Made by a program: the position numbers and the translations under genes. From assembly GCF_030403505.1 (NCBI RefSeq), contig NZ_JAUEMJ010000011.1, forward strand, positions 149,694 to 213,693: a stretch of 64,000 nt of DNA. Direction: 5' to 3'. This document shows positions 13,933-23,208 of the stretch, piece by piece. Source of the stretch: Glycomyces tritici. GTDB taxonomy: Bacteria; Actinomycetota; Actinomycetes; Mycobacteriales; Micromonosporaceae. The notes beneath the pieces are model-generated. The model ran no database searches. It had not been told where the DNA came from and was given only the letters and a program-made list of their open reading frames with translations. Numbering within the stretch: the first letter of the stretch is position 1; each line of letters begins with the position of its first letter.

Positions 13933-14114
13933 GTCGATTCCCTTCCTGTTGTCAGGATTGTGCGGTAGATGACGTTGTATGCCGGTATCCACCGCATAGG
14001 CAAGATTAAATCGGTAACCGCATGAGTGTCTATCGCAAATGCGACAGTAAGCGCAGGTAGCGCAGAGATCTTAAATCGGTAGGAATCGCTCCCGGTGAGC
14101 GTCTGATCCGAACG

Positions 14115-14159
14115 GGACCGCCCTCGACCTCCGGGCGACGAGGAGGTCGAGGGCGGTCC
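14115..14159. terminator. Hairpin with 18-bp perfect arms
   Basis: GGACCGCCCTCGACCTCC pairs perfectly with its complement across a 9-base loop. It lies 65 bp beyond the stop of the MFS gene on the minus strand and separates it from the I36/Ig protein gene. Confidence 0.85.
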
Positions 14160-14224
14160 TCGCTATACCTTGCAATGAGGGGCCCGCGGTGCAGAGCGGC
14201 TCGACGGCCGCGCGGGAACCGCCG

Positions 14225-15682
14225 CTAGTACGACGTCAAGACGGGCTCGTCGTGGTCCTCGTCCGAGTGCACTGCGGTGCGCGTCGCCTTCAGCAGCGGC
14301 GCGCAGGCGATCGCCGTGGCGATCAGGATGCCTGTCGCGACAGCCAGGGCGATGGTGTAGCCGTGGACCGGTGCCGCATCGAGTGTGGCGTCGGCGTTCT
14401 CCGCCAGGTAGGAGGCGGTCGCGCTCGTGGCGACGGTGTTCAGCAGTGCGATGCCCAGCGCCGCGCCGAGCTGCTGGGCCGCGTTGTAGGTCGCCGACGC
14501 GGCGCCGATCTCGTGGCCTCCCATCCCGGTGGTGGCCAGGATCGCGGTGGGCGTGATGACCAGGCCGAGCCCCAGCCCGGTGAGCACCATCGCGGGAACG
14601 AGGAAGAGCGGCAGGACGTTCGCGGTGTCCGCTTCCAGCCGGGTCAGCAGGAGCATCCCTGCCGCGGCCGCGAGCAGGCCGGGCAGGATCAGGGCCGCGT
14701 TCGGGACGCGGCCGTACAGGCGGCCCGCGATGAGCATCGAGCCGACCAGGGCCGCGACGGCGTTGATGATGAGCGTCAGGCCCGCCTGCAAAGGCGTGTA
14801 TCCGAGTACGGCCTGGGTGTAGTAGCTCATGAAGAGGTAGAAGCCGAACATCGAAAGGATCATGAGCGTGATCGCGATGAACGCGCCCGCGCGGGCCCGG
14901 TGCGCCAGGATGCGCATGGGCAGCAGCGGGTCCGATGTCCGGCGCTCGACCAGGACGAAGACCGCCAAGAGCAGGACGCCGCCCGCGAGGAGGCCCAGGA
15001 CCACGGGCGAGTCCCAGCCGCGGGGCTCGGCCTCGTTGAAGGCGTAGACGATGGCGACGAATCCCGCCGAGCTGAGGACCGCGCCGGCGACATCGAGTCG
15101 GCCGGTGCCCCGCACGGGGAGGTCCTTGGGCACCAGGGCCGTGCCGATGAGGGCGAGGACCGCGATGGGCACGTTGATGTAGAGGCACCACCGCCAGCTG
15201 GCGTACTCGGTGAGCAGGCCGCCCGCGATCAGGCCGACGGCTGAACCCGCGGCGCCGATAGCGGCGAACACGCCGAACGCGCGGCCCCGTTCGCGCGGAT
15301 CGGTGAAGGTCGTCGTCAGCAGCGCCAGCGCGGCCGGGGCGAGCAGGGCGGCGAAGACGCCCTGCAAGGCGCGGGCACCGAACAGCATCGCCGGGTCGAC
15401 GGCGAGACCGCCGAGTGCGGAGGCGGCCGCGAACCCGGCCAGGCCGACGCCGAACGCGCGCCGGTGGCCCAGGAGGCCGCTGATCCTGCCGCCGATCAGC
15501 AGGAGGCCGCCGAAGGCCAGCAGGTAGGCGGTGATCGCCCAATGCCGGCTCGCGTCGCTCATCCCCAGCTCGTCCTGTGCGGACGGAAGGGCGATGTTGA
15601 CGATGGTCCCGTCAAGGACCACCAGGAGTTGTGCCGCTGCCACCACGGGCAGGGTCCATCGTGCTGCGCGTGACTCAGTCAT
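14225..15682 (-). CDS. MFS drug exporter, DHA2 (14-helix) family
   Basis: 485 residues, about 14 hydrophobic helices, proton-driven efflux in the plasma membrane. Motif C-like DGTIVNIALPS in helix 1, the A-type GGRISGLLGHRRAFGVGL loop, and GSAVGLIAGGLLTEYASWRWCLYINVP are typical of EmrB/QacA-type pumps. The start at 15682 leads straight into helix 1. It is divergent from a TetR regulator with a 17-bp palindrome between the two, the classic layout of a repressor-controlled multidrug pump. Its substrates are unknown. Confidence 0.94.
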   Translation of the reverse strand: MTESRAARWTLPVVAAAQLLVVLDGTIVNIALPSAQDELGMSDASRHWAITAYLLAFGGLLLIGGRISGLLGHRRAFGVGLAGFAAASALGGLAVDPAMLFGARALQGVFAALLAPAALALLTTTFTDPRERGRAFGVFAAIGAAGSAVGLIAGGLLTEYASWRWCLYINVPIAVLALIGTALVPKDLPVRGTGRLDVAGAVLSSAGFVAIVYAFNEAEPRGWDSPVVLGLLAGGVLLLAVFVLVERRTSDPLLPMRILAHRARAGAFIAITLMILSMFGFYLFMSYYTQAVLGYTPLQAGLTLIINAVAALVGSMLIAGRLYGRVPNAALILPGLLAAAAGMLLLTRLEADTANVLPLFLVPAMVLTGLGLGLVITPTAILATTGMGGHEIGAASATYNAAQQLGAALGIALLNTVATSATASYLAENADATLDAAPVHGYTIALAVATGILIATAIACAPLLKATRTAVHSDEDHDEPVLTSY

Positions 15683-15727
15683 GTCGCCTCGTCCTCATCG
15701 CGAATCCTCTCGAACGTTGTTCCATGA

Positions 15728-15744
15728 AACTAACAGTGTTAGTT
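15728..15744. promoter_or_regulatory. TetR operator between pump and regulator
   Basis: AACTAACAGTGTTAGTT is a perfect palindrome of two 8-bp arms around one base. It sits 46 bp before the pump start and 53 bp before the regulator start. TACACT at 15761-15766 could be the regulator's -10 box, which would place the operator over its -35 region. Confidence 0.75.
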
Positions 15745-15796
15745 GCATCGAGCACCGTACTACACTGAGGCTCGATTCAGGCGAAGGAGGGTCGGC

Positions 15797-16498
15797 ATGA
15801 GCGGAAAGCACGATGCCGAGGAGGTGCGCAGCGTCTGGCTGCGGCCGGCCCGCACGGCGAAGGAGGATCCGCCGCTCTCATTGGCGCGCATTGTAGAAGC
15901 GGCCGTAGCGCTCTTGGACGAAGAGGGCATCGAGCAGCTCTCCATGCGCAGGCTCGCCCAACGCCTGGGCGTCGCCGCTCCCTCGCTGTACTGGCACGTG
16001 AAGACCAAGGACGACGTCGTCGACCTCGCAGTCGACGCGATCTTCGGCGAGGTGGCCCCGGCCCCCGAGCGGGCGGTCGGCTGGCGCGACGACCTCACCG
16101 CGGTGCTCGTCGCCTGGCGCACCGCGCTGCTGCGACACCCTTGGGCCGCAGCGGTCACCGCCCGGCGCCGTCCGAGCCTGGGGCCGAACTTCCTCGCGCA
16201 GATGGAGACGCTGCAGTCCACGCTCGTCCGCACCGGCTTCACCGACCACGCACTCCGCGCGGCGACCTGGGCGCTGTACAACCACGTCATGGGCTCGGCC
16301 TCCACCGAGACCGCACTCCACATCAGCGACGAAGAACGCCGCATCGGCCAACAACGGCTCCAGTCCGAGGCCGACCGCTACCCGACCCTCGCCGCCCAGC
16401 GCTACCTCTACGACGACGACTGGGAAGGCAGCTTCCACAACGGACTGCGCTTCCTGCTCGACGGACTCGCACTCCAACTGGACACGGACGCGCCCTAG
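15797..16498 (+). CDS. TetR-family repressor of the adjacent pump
   Basis: 233 residues from the ATG at 15797 (GAAGGAGGG site). The helix-turn-helix lies at about residues 40-75 (LSMRRLAQRLGVAAPSLYWH, then VKTKDDVVDL), and the C-terminal part has the TetR_C-type ligand domain. The divergent DHA2 pump and the palindrome between them make pump repression and autoregulation the likely role; the inducer is unknown. Confidence 0.9.
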   Translation: MSGKHDAEEVRSVWLRPARTAKEDPPLSLARIVEAAVALLDEEGIEQLSMRRLAQRLGVAAPSLYWHVKTKDDVVDLAVDAIFGEVAPAPERAVGWRDDLTAVLVAWRTALLRHPWAAAVTARRRPSLGPNFLAQMETLQSTLVRTGFTDHALRAATWALYNHVMGSASTETALHISDEERRIGQQRLQSEADRYPTLAAQRYLYDDDWEGSFHNGLRFLLDGLALQLDTDAP

Positions 16499-16960
16499 CG
16501 CCCTCGCGGGCACCTCGAGAGCATCGGGCCATCCGGCACGCCGGCCCTGGCTCGCCCGAGCATGAAGCCGGGGTCCACCTCAGCGCCTTACCAAGCCCCC
16601 ACTGCCGTGATCGGTCAGCCGAGCCGCACGGCATGCACGTTCTGCAGCTCCCCTGAGGCCGGTTGAAACTCCGTGGCGGTGGCGCCTTGCTCGGTGATGG
16701 TCATGAGCGCTGTGCCTCCCGGGCTTGGAATCGGAGTGCCGACAGTCGATCGACCACGCAATGAACGGTTTTCGCAATCCATGGTGATCGTGTCGGTGAT
16801 TCGGCCGAACCCCACCGTCGGATATCCGTCAGCGGCGATCACCGTGAATCGCGCTCCGGCGCCTGTGCCGATCCTAGGGTTTTCCGTGTCGTATTACGCG
16901 ACCGCAGCAAGTCGCCACCGAAGCGGCCATGCCGGACGCGAACCGAGGAGGGAGACGGCG
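16499..16960. other. Intergenic region before the I36 protein
   Basis: 462 bp. Apart from one very short minus frame at 16615-16704 nothing convincing is seen. The right part must carry the promoter of the secreted protein gene at 16961. Confidence 0.4.
16615..16704 (-). CDS. Very short reading frame, 29 residues, doubtful
   Basis: ATG at 16704 with a fair GGGAGGC site encodes MTITEQGATATEFQPASGEL and nine more residues. The ribosome site and low Arg content set it apart from the other short frames here. It may be the first part of a lost gene. No family recognised. Confidence 0.2.
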   Translation of the reverse strand: MTITEQGATATEFQPASGELQNVHAVRLG

Positions 16961-17386
16961 ATGTCCAGGAAGTTCAGGGCCGCCTTGACGGCTGCCGGTG
17001 CGGCCGTGCTCATGGCCACCGGCTTCACCGCCGGGACGGCGTCCGCGGCACCGGCCGATGCCCCGGAGGCATGGGACGACTGCGCCAAGGGCCACGTCTG
17101 CATGTGGTCGAAGCCGGACTTCAGCGGTGAGAAGCTCGTCGATTGGAATCCGCGCCATGCCGGCGGCGCGCTCTACAATCTGTCGGCCTCGACCGAGTAC
17201 CGGGCCAGTTCAATCCGCAACAACTCCAATTTCCCCGTTCGTCTGGCCAATCAGCGCGACGGCACCGGAATCGGCCTGTTTCTCGTCTGCGCGCATACGA
17301 GTCGTCGCGACCTCTACGGATTCGACAACGCCACCAAGAGCATCGTGACGTTGCACCAATGCAGGCCCCCGGTGGAGCCCGAATGA
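16961..17386 (+). CDS. Secreted peptidase inhibitor family I36 protein
   Basis: 141 residues from an ATG with GAGGAGGGAG upstream. Residues 1-30 are a signal peptide (Arg/Lys, Ala-rich core, TASAAPA). The mature part has the beta/gamma-crystallin-like I36 pattern: CAKGHVCMWSKPDFSGEKLVDW, then YNLSASTEYRASSIRNNSN, with paired cysteines late in the protein (VCAH, HQC). The type member is the Streptomyces metalloproteinase inhibitor SMPI; an inhibitory role is inferred from the fold only. It converges on the cytolysin-like gene. Confidence 0.85.
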   Translation: MSRKFRAALTAAGAAVLMATGFTAGTASAAPADAPEAWDDCAKGHVCMWSKPDFSGEKLVDWNPRHAGGALYNLSASTEYRASSIRNNSNFPVRLANQRDGTGIGLFLVCAHTSRRDLYGFDNATKSIVTLHQCRPPVEPE

Positions 17387-17527
17387 GCGCAGACCGAGCG
17401 GTGCCGCTGATGCGGCAGGGGCTTTGCGGCAGGCTCAACACCGGGCCGCACGGCCCCTGACCGCCGCGTGCTCTGCCCACGCACGGCGACGCCCGTTTCG
17501 TGGAATCCGCCGGCTGGAGTCCGCGCT

Positions 17528-18916
17528 TCAGGAGAACGACGTGGTTTCGTACTCGTAGTGCTCGCTCATCGTTGCGAGTTCATCGTCGAGCGTCTTGAGG
17601 ACGAAGCCGATGGGCTCGAAGTCCTCGAGGTTCTTCTCCTCGCCGAAGTAGTCGGCCAGCGCGCCGTCTTTCATAGCGGCTTTGATCGCCTCCGTGTCGC
17701 CGCCTTGCGCGAAGACCTTGATGTCGGATTTTGCGAGTGTCTCTTTGTGCGCGTCTTTGACGTCGGTGCCGACTTCGGCGCCGAACCCGTTGTAGGAGGC
17801 TTGCGCAGCGGCCGTGAGGTCGCTTTCGGACGCTTTCGAGGTGATGGTGATGGCCACGATCCGCCCGTAGATGACATCGGAGACGAGCAGCGGAGGGTTG
17901 TCCCGGTCCATCGTCCCCAACGTCTTCAAGCGGGCGAGCCGCTCTTCGGTGAACTTGTCGCTGAACAGATCTTCGGGGCTCACGATCTGCACGCTGGCGG
18001 TGAAAGCCCGCTGCTGCAGGAAGGCCAGCACGGTGTTCTGGTTTTCCTTGCGGTTGCTCTCGACGTTAAGGCTGGCGGCGAAGCCGCCGTATTTTCCGGA
18101 GACGTTCAGTGAGAGCGCCGTCTGCTCGCTGGTCTGGGCCTCGGCGATGGAGAACCGGATGTCGGACGAGGTGCATTTTCGACCCGCCACCGCCTCCTTG
18201 ATCGCGCCGTAGACCGCGTCGTAGATGGGCGGCACTGGGCTGATCTTGCCGCTGTTGAGCGCGGTGATCACCGGGGTGAGCGGCACGCGCTCCTCCGTTT
18301 CGACCTTGGCAGAGGTGAGCGCCCCATTCGCGATGGCGGTCTTGGACTGCACGATCGCCCCGGGGAACAGGTCGCCGAAGGCCGAACGGAACGTCATCAG
18401 GGTCTGAGGGGTTCGGACCACTCGCCACCGCTGCGTGGTGATCGTCGTCCAGCCGCCCAACCAGACTGGCTCTGTCGTGGTGTGCAGGAGCGTCTTTCCA
18501 TCCGGATGGGGAGGAGCCAACTCCTTCCAGGACTTCCACTCCCGCAAGTGCTCACTGACGTCCGCCTTGGCGTCGCGAGCTCCGGTGCCGACCTTCGACA
18601 CCGCGTAGGCGTCATCGCCCATTCGAGCGATGACGCGTAGCCGATGCGCTTTGGCGATATTGGGAAGCTGCAACGAACCGAGGTCCGGCCCTTTGGCGAC
18701 GACCCGAGGCGCCTCACCCTCGGCGCCTTCAAGGACGACCTGATAGTGGTCGGCTCCATTGACGTTCCAGTCCAGCTCCCACGATCCGTCCGGGTGGGCG
18801 ATTGCCCACGCGGGGGCCACGTCCTTGATATGGGGCATCGGCGGTCGCTTGGGCTGTTGTTCGGGCCCGCCGTGATCCTTGGTTGGCACGGCGGTAGTGG
18901 TCTGCTGTTGCACCAT
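17528..18916 (-). CDS. Thiol-activated cytolysin (CDC) family protein lacking domain 4
   Basis: 462 residues from the ATG at 18916 (GAGGAGATCGC site). Residues about 33-110 form a small FnIII/Ig-like domain (DGSWELDWNVNGADHYQVVL). From about 170 the protein follows the cholesterol-dependent cytolysin pattern: LFPGAIVQSKTAIANG, ALSLNVSGKYGGF in the sheet region, QRAFTASVQIVSPEDLF, NPPLLVSDVIYGRIVAITI, SDIKVFAQGGDTEA, and finally FEPIGFVLKTLDDELATMSEH. It stops where domain 4 would begin, so the membrane-binding beta-sandwich and the Trp-rich undecapeptide are absent. There is also no signal peptide. If it forms pores it needs another way out of the cell and another receptor domain, perhaps the N-terminal one or a partner protein. 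Confidence 0.82.
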   Translation of the reverse strand: MVQQQTTTAVPTKDHGGPEQQPKRPPMPHIKDVAPAWAIAHPDGSWELDWNVNGADHYQVVLEGAEGEAPRVVAKGPDLGSLQLPNIAKAHRLRVIARMGDDAYAVSKVGTGARDAKADVSEHLREWKSWKELAPPHPDGKTLLHTTTEPVWLGGWTTITTQRWRVVRTPQTLMTFRSAFGDLFPGAIVQSKTAIANGALTSAKVETEERVPLTPVITALNSGKISPVPPIYDAVYGAIKEAVAGRKCTSSDIRFSIAEAQTSEQTALSLNVSGKYGGFAASLNVESNRKENQNTVLAFLQQRAFTASVQIVSPEDLFSDKFTEERLARLKTLGTMDRDNPPLLVSDVIYGRIVAITITSKASESDLTAAAQASYNGFGAEVGTDVKDAHKETLAKSDIKVFAQGGDTEAIKAAMKDGALADYFGEEKNLEDFEPIGFVLKTLDDELATMSEHYEYETTSFS

Positions 18917-19139
18917 TGCGATCTCCTCGATCTAGGCGTCGGCGTGCACTGCGCATCGCCAGTCACTGAACGTGAGAATATCGACACATTCCGCGCTACC
19001 GGCTGGTTCAATCCGGACACCGCGCTCGATGCCGTCTCGACCCCGCCCGAAGACATGCTGAACCCGCAGGTCAATGTCTCTATTCGCTGCTGGGACGCCG
19101 CCTCGTGTCAACTTCCCGACATCGCGGATCCGACCGTGC
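18917..19139. other. Non-coding stretch upstream of the cytolysin-like gene
   Basis: No gene seen. It must hold the promoter of the cytolysin-like gene, and it leads into transposase debris that fills the DNA up to about 19.5 kb. Confidence 0.3.
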
Positions 19140-19520
19140 CTGGTACCGCTGACGGCGCTCAGCTCACCTTGACGACCATGGGGCGGTCACCGTCGGCGCC
19201 GCGGCCCCTACGACACCGGGCTTCCGTTCGCACTGGCCTGGGCCGCTTCCACGAAGCTGCGCACCGACCCGCTCACCGAACCGGCGCGGGGCCGATGCCC
19301 TCACCGAGGCGATCCCATCCCGAAACTGGTCCGTCCACCCGATCGGCAAGGGCAGCAGAAACCTGCACGAATACGCCTGCGGCTGGCTCGACCTCGCTGT
19401 CGCCGAAGAGGTCACCGGCCGCCCACATCCTGGCCTGGATCCGATGGCGACGCCGGAAGAACAAGGCCGCCAAGCGAAGCCACTACCGCCGCCGCGACCA
19501 GCCCGAACAACTCACGGATG
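19140..19520 (+). pseudogene. Remnant of an IS701-type transposase
   Basis: The clearest part is 19421-19505: LAWIRWRRRKNKAAKRSHYRRR, which matches the C-terminus LAWSRWRRRKQHQARESHYRRR of the IS701-like transposase at 60.4-61.7 kb. Upstream, fragments in different frames (for example GKGSRNLHEYACGWLDLA) could be the broken central part. Several frameshifts and no terminal repeats are found, so only a decayed end of an element remains. Confidence 0.6.
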
Positions 19521-19769
19521 GAGCACTAGTTCCTGAAACGACAGCGGCCTTCTCGCGCCGCCTGAAGCCAACCGTTACGAGGTCCGCGGCCAACACCCTG
19601 ATCCACGTCACGCCTTGCCCGCTGAGGCCCGGGGCCAATGTCCCCTCCCGCGCGGGGGACAGCAGTCCTGCGGATGCGGGGGCTGGCATGACTGCGCCGC
19701 ACTTTCGTCCACAGCAGAATCATCACTGTCAACACCCCGCGGCCCTGCCGCTGACAGTGAAGGAAACCC

Positions 19770-21047
19770 ATGTCCCACTTCAAGCACACCGCTCTCACCC
19801 GGCGGGCCGTCTTCGGCGCGGCGACCGCCGCCGCCGTGGTCGCCGGCGACCCGGCCCACGCCGCAACCGCCGACGCCACCGGCTTGGCTCAACACCTGAT
19901 CGACTCGACCGCCGCCCGCTTCGAAGCGGATCTCATCGCGCTGCGCCGCGACCTCCACGCCCATCCCGAAGGCCCGGGCGAAGAGACCCGCACCAGCGCG
20001 CTCGTGGCCGAGCTCCTGACCGCCGCCGGGCTCGCCGTCACCACCGGTGTCGGCGGCAACGGCGTCGTCGGCATCCTCAAGGGACACCATCCGGGCCGAA
20101 CGGTGGCCTACCGTGCCGACATGGACGCCGTGCCGCCGCACGATCAGATCGGCGGCGGAGCCGACACGGCGCACCTGTGCGGGCACGACCTGCACACGGC
20201 CGTCGGCGTCGGCGTCGCACAGACCCTCGCGCGGTTGCGCCGCAGGCTGAGCGGCACCGTCGTATTCGTCTTCCAACCCGCCGAAGAGGATCTGACCGGC
20301 GCCCGCGCCATGATCGCCGACGGTATCCTGAACACCGGCCCCGAGGAGATCCACGCCCTCCACTGCGCGGCGATGCCCGTGGGCACCTTCGGGATCAACC
20401 CCGGCGTCGGGCTGCCCGGTCAAGACCGCGGCACCGTCGTCCTCACCGGCCCGGACGCGGGCGACCGAGCGGCCCGGCTGGCCGCCGACATCAACGGGCT
20501 CAGCACGGTTCCACTGCCGACGAGCTCCGAAGACCTTGAAGCGCTGGCCGAAGCGCTCCAGATCGAGGACGGCCCCCTCACGCAGTTCGTCACCGCTCAG
20601 GCCTGGGTCGAGAGCGAATCCGAGGACGGCGCCGAAGTCGGCCTCGCCTACCGCTGCTGGCCCCAGGAGCGCTACACCGAGGTCCGCGACGGCATCGCCG
20701 CACTCGCCGCCGCCTATGGCGTTGCGGCCGTGCACTTCCCGGCCGATCCCTTCCCCGCCATGGTCTGCCCGGAGACGGAGGCCCACGACCTCAAGCGCCA
20801 CCTGCGCCGCGCGATGGGCCGGGACTCGGCGATCGTGATGCGCGCTTCGTTGCCCTTCAGCGGCGAGGACTTCGCACTGTTCCTCGAACAGGTCCCCGGC
20901 ACCTACACGTACCTCGGCGTCCGCTCCCCCGGAGCCGACATCGCCACGTCCTTCCCCCACTTCGGCACGTTCGAACCCGACGAGTCCGCCATCGGCATCG
21001 GCGTCCGCGCCATGTCCGGCTGGCTCGCCGAACGCACGCGCTGCTGA
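19770..21047 (+). CDS. Exported M20-family amidohydrolase/peptidase
   Basis: 425 residues, ATG at 19770 after GTGAAGGAAACC. The N-terminus is a Tat-type signal (TRRAVFGAATAAAVVAG ... AHA). Metal and catalytic residues of the M20D group are visible: LRRDLHAHPE, YRADMDAVP, CGHDLHTAVGVG (about 136-147), FQPAEED (about 168) and FSGEDFALFLEQVPGTY near the end. Such enzymes cleave N-acyl amino acids, small peptides or indole-type conjugates. The dimerisation domain (about 210-320) is less typical. Upstream 250 bp hold the IS701 debris and a GTCCCC/GGGGAC hairpin near 19640. Confidence 0.9.
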   Translation: MSHFKHTALTRRAVFGAATAAAVVAGDPAHAATADATGLAQHLIDSTAARFEADLIALRRDLHAHPEGPGEETRTSALVAELLTAAGLAVTTGVGGNGVVGILKGHHPGRTVAYRADMDAVPPHDQIGGGADTAHLCGHDLHTAVGVGVAQTLARLRRRLSGTVVFVFQPAEEDLTGARAMIADGILNTGPEEIHALHCAAMPVGTFGINPGVGLPGQDRGTVVLTGPDAGDRAARLAADINGLSTVPLPTSSEDLEALAEALQIEDGPLTQFVTAQAWVESESEDGAEVGLAYRCWPQERYTEVRDGIAALAAAYGVAAVHFPADPFPAMVCPETEAHDLKRHLRRAMGRDSAIVMRASLPFSGEDFALFLEQVPGTYTYLGVRSPGADIATSFPHFGTFEPDESAIGIGVRAMSGWLAERTRC

Positions 21048-21246
21048 CGACTCCCCCGGCGGTGCTCCCGGCGATGCGAGCCGAGAGCCCCCGCTCCGCA
21101 TCCGGGGCATAGCCGACGCACGAAGGCACGATCGGCGCCAAGGCGAGTGCGCTGACGCGATGCTCGACGGGCGGGGTGACCTCCGCGAGCTTGGAGTACA
21201 TCGATGAAACGCGGATATGGCGGAAACTGCCGGAGTCGACTGCGCG

Positions 21247-21284
21247 CATGCTGAGGAGCCGGGCGGACCTGACTCCTCAGCATG
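21247..21284. terminator. Bidirectional terminator after the glycosyltransferase
   Basis: CATGCTGAGGAG and its perfect complement CTCCTCAGCATG flank a 14-base loop. It starts 11 bp beyond the stop of the glycosyltransferase on the minus strand and could also stop transcripts from the M20 gene on the plus strand. Confidence 0.75.
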
Positions 21285-21294
21285 TCCTCGGCGG

Positions 21295-22512
21295 TCAGCC
21301 GGCCATGTCGAGGACGAGGTCCGCTGCGATGTCGGCGCCGTCGGTGCGGACCAACGGGCCGACCTCGGCGGCGCGCGCCCGCGCCTCGGGCGCGAGCGCG
21401 ATCCCCAGCGCGGCAGTGAGGGTCTCGGTAGTGGGCACAGGGCCGTCGTGGTGGGCGCCGATGCCGAGTTCGGCGACACGACCGGCCCAGTAAGGCTGGT
21501 CGACGATCTGGGGCACGACCACCTGCGGTGTGCCCGAGCGGGTCGCGGTGTGGGTGGTGCCGGCCCCGCCGTGGTGGACGATCGCGGCCGCTCGTGGGAA
21601 CAGCGCCTGCTGATTGACCTCGTCGATGACGAAGCAGTCGTCGGCGTCGTCGATCGGGGCCAGCCCGGCCCAGCCTCGCGAAAGGACGGCGCGGCGGCCG
21701 TGCGCGCGGACCGACTCGACCACCGCGCGGGCCGCGTCCTCGGCATCGCGGACCGGGATGCTCCCGAACCCGATGTACACCGGGGCATCTCCAGCATCGA
21801 GGAAGACCTCCAGGTCGGCAGGGAGCGGGCGCTCGTCAGGCAGCATCCAGGCGCCGGTCTGGACCACTTCGATGAGGTCCGTCGGCTCCCAGGGGCTGAG
21901 GACCGGGTCGGTGGCGAGCCAGCGGTGATCGGTCAAGGTGCGGGTCCGGATGTCGTCGGTCGGCGGCAGCCCGATGGACTCGCGGTAGGCGTTGACCGGT
22001 TCACCGAACGTCGCCTGCATCTTCCGCTTGTCCCACTCCCACAGCTCACGGTTGTCGAGCCCCTCGGGCAGCGGCCATCCGGGCATCGGGAACGGCCGCT
22101 GGGTGTGCGAGGGCAAAGTGGTGGGTTGGAGGGCGGCGCTGGCGAACGGAATGTCGTAGCGCTCGGCGATGGCTTGAGCGGTGGCGACGACGGGGAACAA
22201 CCCGGTTGCGATGATCGCGTCGCAGCCCTCCTCTGCCACGGCAGTGAACGCGGGGCCGTGGGAGGCGAGGATCTCGCGGATGTGCTGGTGCATGCTGGGG
22301 CCGGTGCCTTTGGCGATGGCCTGGACCATCTGGCGGATCGGCGCATCGACCGGCATGTGCCGTGCGCCGGCACGGTTGGCCAGATCGGTGAACTCCCGGT
22401 CCGGCGGCGCGGCGATCGTCACGTCGGCGCCCTTGGCGGTGAGACGAGCGGCGAGTCCGGCGAGCGGTTCGATGTCCCCGCGGGACCCGCGGGAGGCGAG
22501 CAGTACGCGCAT
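21295..22512 (-). CDS. UGT/MGT-type glycosyltransferase (GT1 family)
   Basis: 405 residues from the ATG at 22512 (GAGGAGACATGG site); longer in-frame starts upstream lack a site. It begins MRVLLASRGSRGDIEPLAGLAARL, the acceptor-side Rossmann start of macrolide/sterol-type glycosyltransferases. It has YIGFGSIPV before the C-terminal domain and the donor motif PRAAAIVHHGGAGTTHTATRSGTPQVVVPQIVDQ in its usual place. It should transfer a sugar from an NDP donor to a small lipophilic acceptor. No biosynthetic partner genes are adjacent, so detoxification or decoration of an unknown metabolite is possible. Confidence 0.92.
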   Translation of the reverse strand: MRVLLASRGSRGDIEPLAGLAARLTAKGADVTIAAPPDREFTDLANRAGARHMPVDAPIRQMVQAIAKGTGPSMHQHIREILASHGPAFTAVAEEGCDAIIATGLFPVVATAQAIAERYDIPFASAALQPTTLPSHTQRPFPMPGWPLPEGLDNRELWEWDKRKMQATFGEPVNAYRESIGLPPTDDIRTRTLTDHRWLATDPVLSPWEPTDLIEVVQTGAWMLPDERPLPADLEVFLDAGDAPVYIGFGSIPVRDAEDAARAVVESVRAHGRRAVLSRGWAGLAPIDDADDCFVIDEVNQQALFPRAAAIVHHGGAGTTHTATRSGTPQVVVPQIVDQPYWAGRVAELGIGAHHDGPVPTTETLTAALGIALAPEARARAAEVGPLVRTDGADIAADLVLDMAG

Positions 22513-22965
22513 TCCATGTCTCCTCGGTTGGAGCGATTTCGGTGTCGACCGCCGATTCTGCCCCAGGTCAGAACCCATATCAGGCCCCCGGTGAACCTGG
22601 TTTCGCACTCGGGGTGATAGACAATGAAAGGGGCAGGGAACAGCGCGTCATGCGGCCTTGAGCCGGCCCGATTCGGTTTCGTGCCAGAGCGGCACCGGTT
22701 GGCCGGGCCTGTAGATTCGCCGCCTTCCTTCTCTCAGCAGAGATTTGGCGCGACACGGGCGCTTGACATGCCCGCTCCGCTCTCTTTCAGCCGCTGGCGA
22801 ACCCGTCCCGATCTACACAAGCCCACGGCGACGGCAGCCCCGACCTCTGAACTGGCGCGAAGAATGGCGTCGCGATCCCTCTCCCGGTTTGCGCCTGGGC
22901 GTCGAAGACGCCCCATGGGATAGCCGGATAATGCCCGAGAGAGCGACCCGATCGAGGGTCGGCGG
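22513..22965. other. Gap between glycosyltransferase and integrase remnant
   Basis: About 450 bp without a recognisable gene. It should contain the glycosyltransferase promoter on its left side. The right side may be further integrase debris, since the frame of the remnant at 22966 is open only from there. Confidence 0.3.
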
Positions 22966-23208
22966 ATGACGAGCAGGTCCGTATCACGGACACCCCCACT
23001 CGCCCAGGCACGCAACCACGCCGGCCACAACGTCGCCGCGCTCGTCGACGCCCTCAAAGGAAAACCTGGCAGACCAAGCAAAGCACTCACCCTTGACCAG
23101 GCCTTGCTCCTCTACGCCCGCCGGGACCGCCCGTTCCGCGGCTACATCGCGCTCTCAGTGCTCAGGGGCATCCGCACCGAGGAAGCGCGCCGCTCGAATG
23201 GCGGCATT
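22966..23208 (+). pseudogene. Remnant of a tyrosine-type integrase
   Basis: The stretch HNVAALVDALKGKPGRPSKALTLDQALLL, RDRPFRGYIALSVLRGIRTEEARR matches the junction of the SAM-like and catalytic domains of actinomycete phage/plasmid integrases (typical RNVAALVDTPKG.. and LLTGLRTEEARAL, the latter holding the first catalytic Arg). It is cut off after about 80 residues; the catalytic C-terminal half is absent. It shows that a mobile element was once resident here. Confidence 0.75.

Noticed and set aside
19635..19665. Second CRISPR-like hairpin (GTCCCC..GGGGGAC)
   Set aside because: Also single; not in an array.
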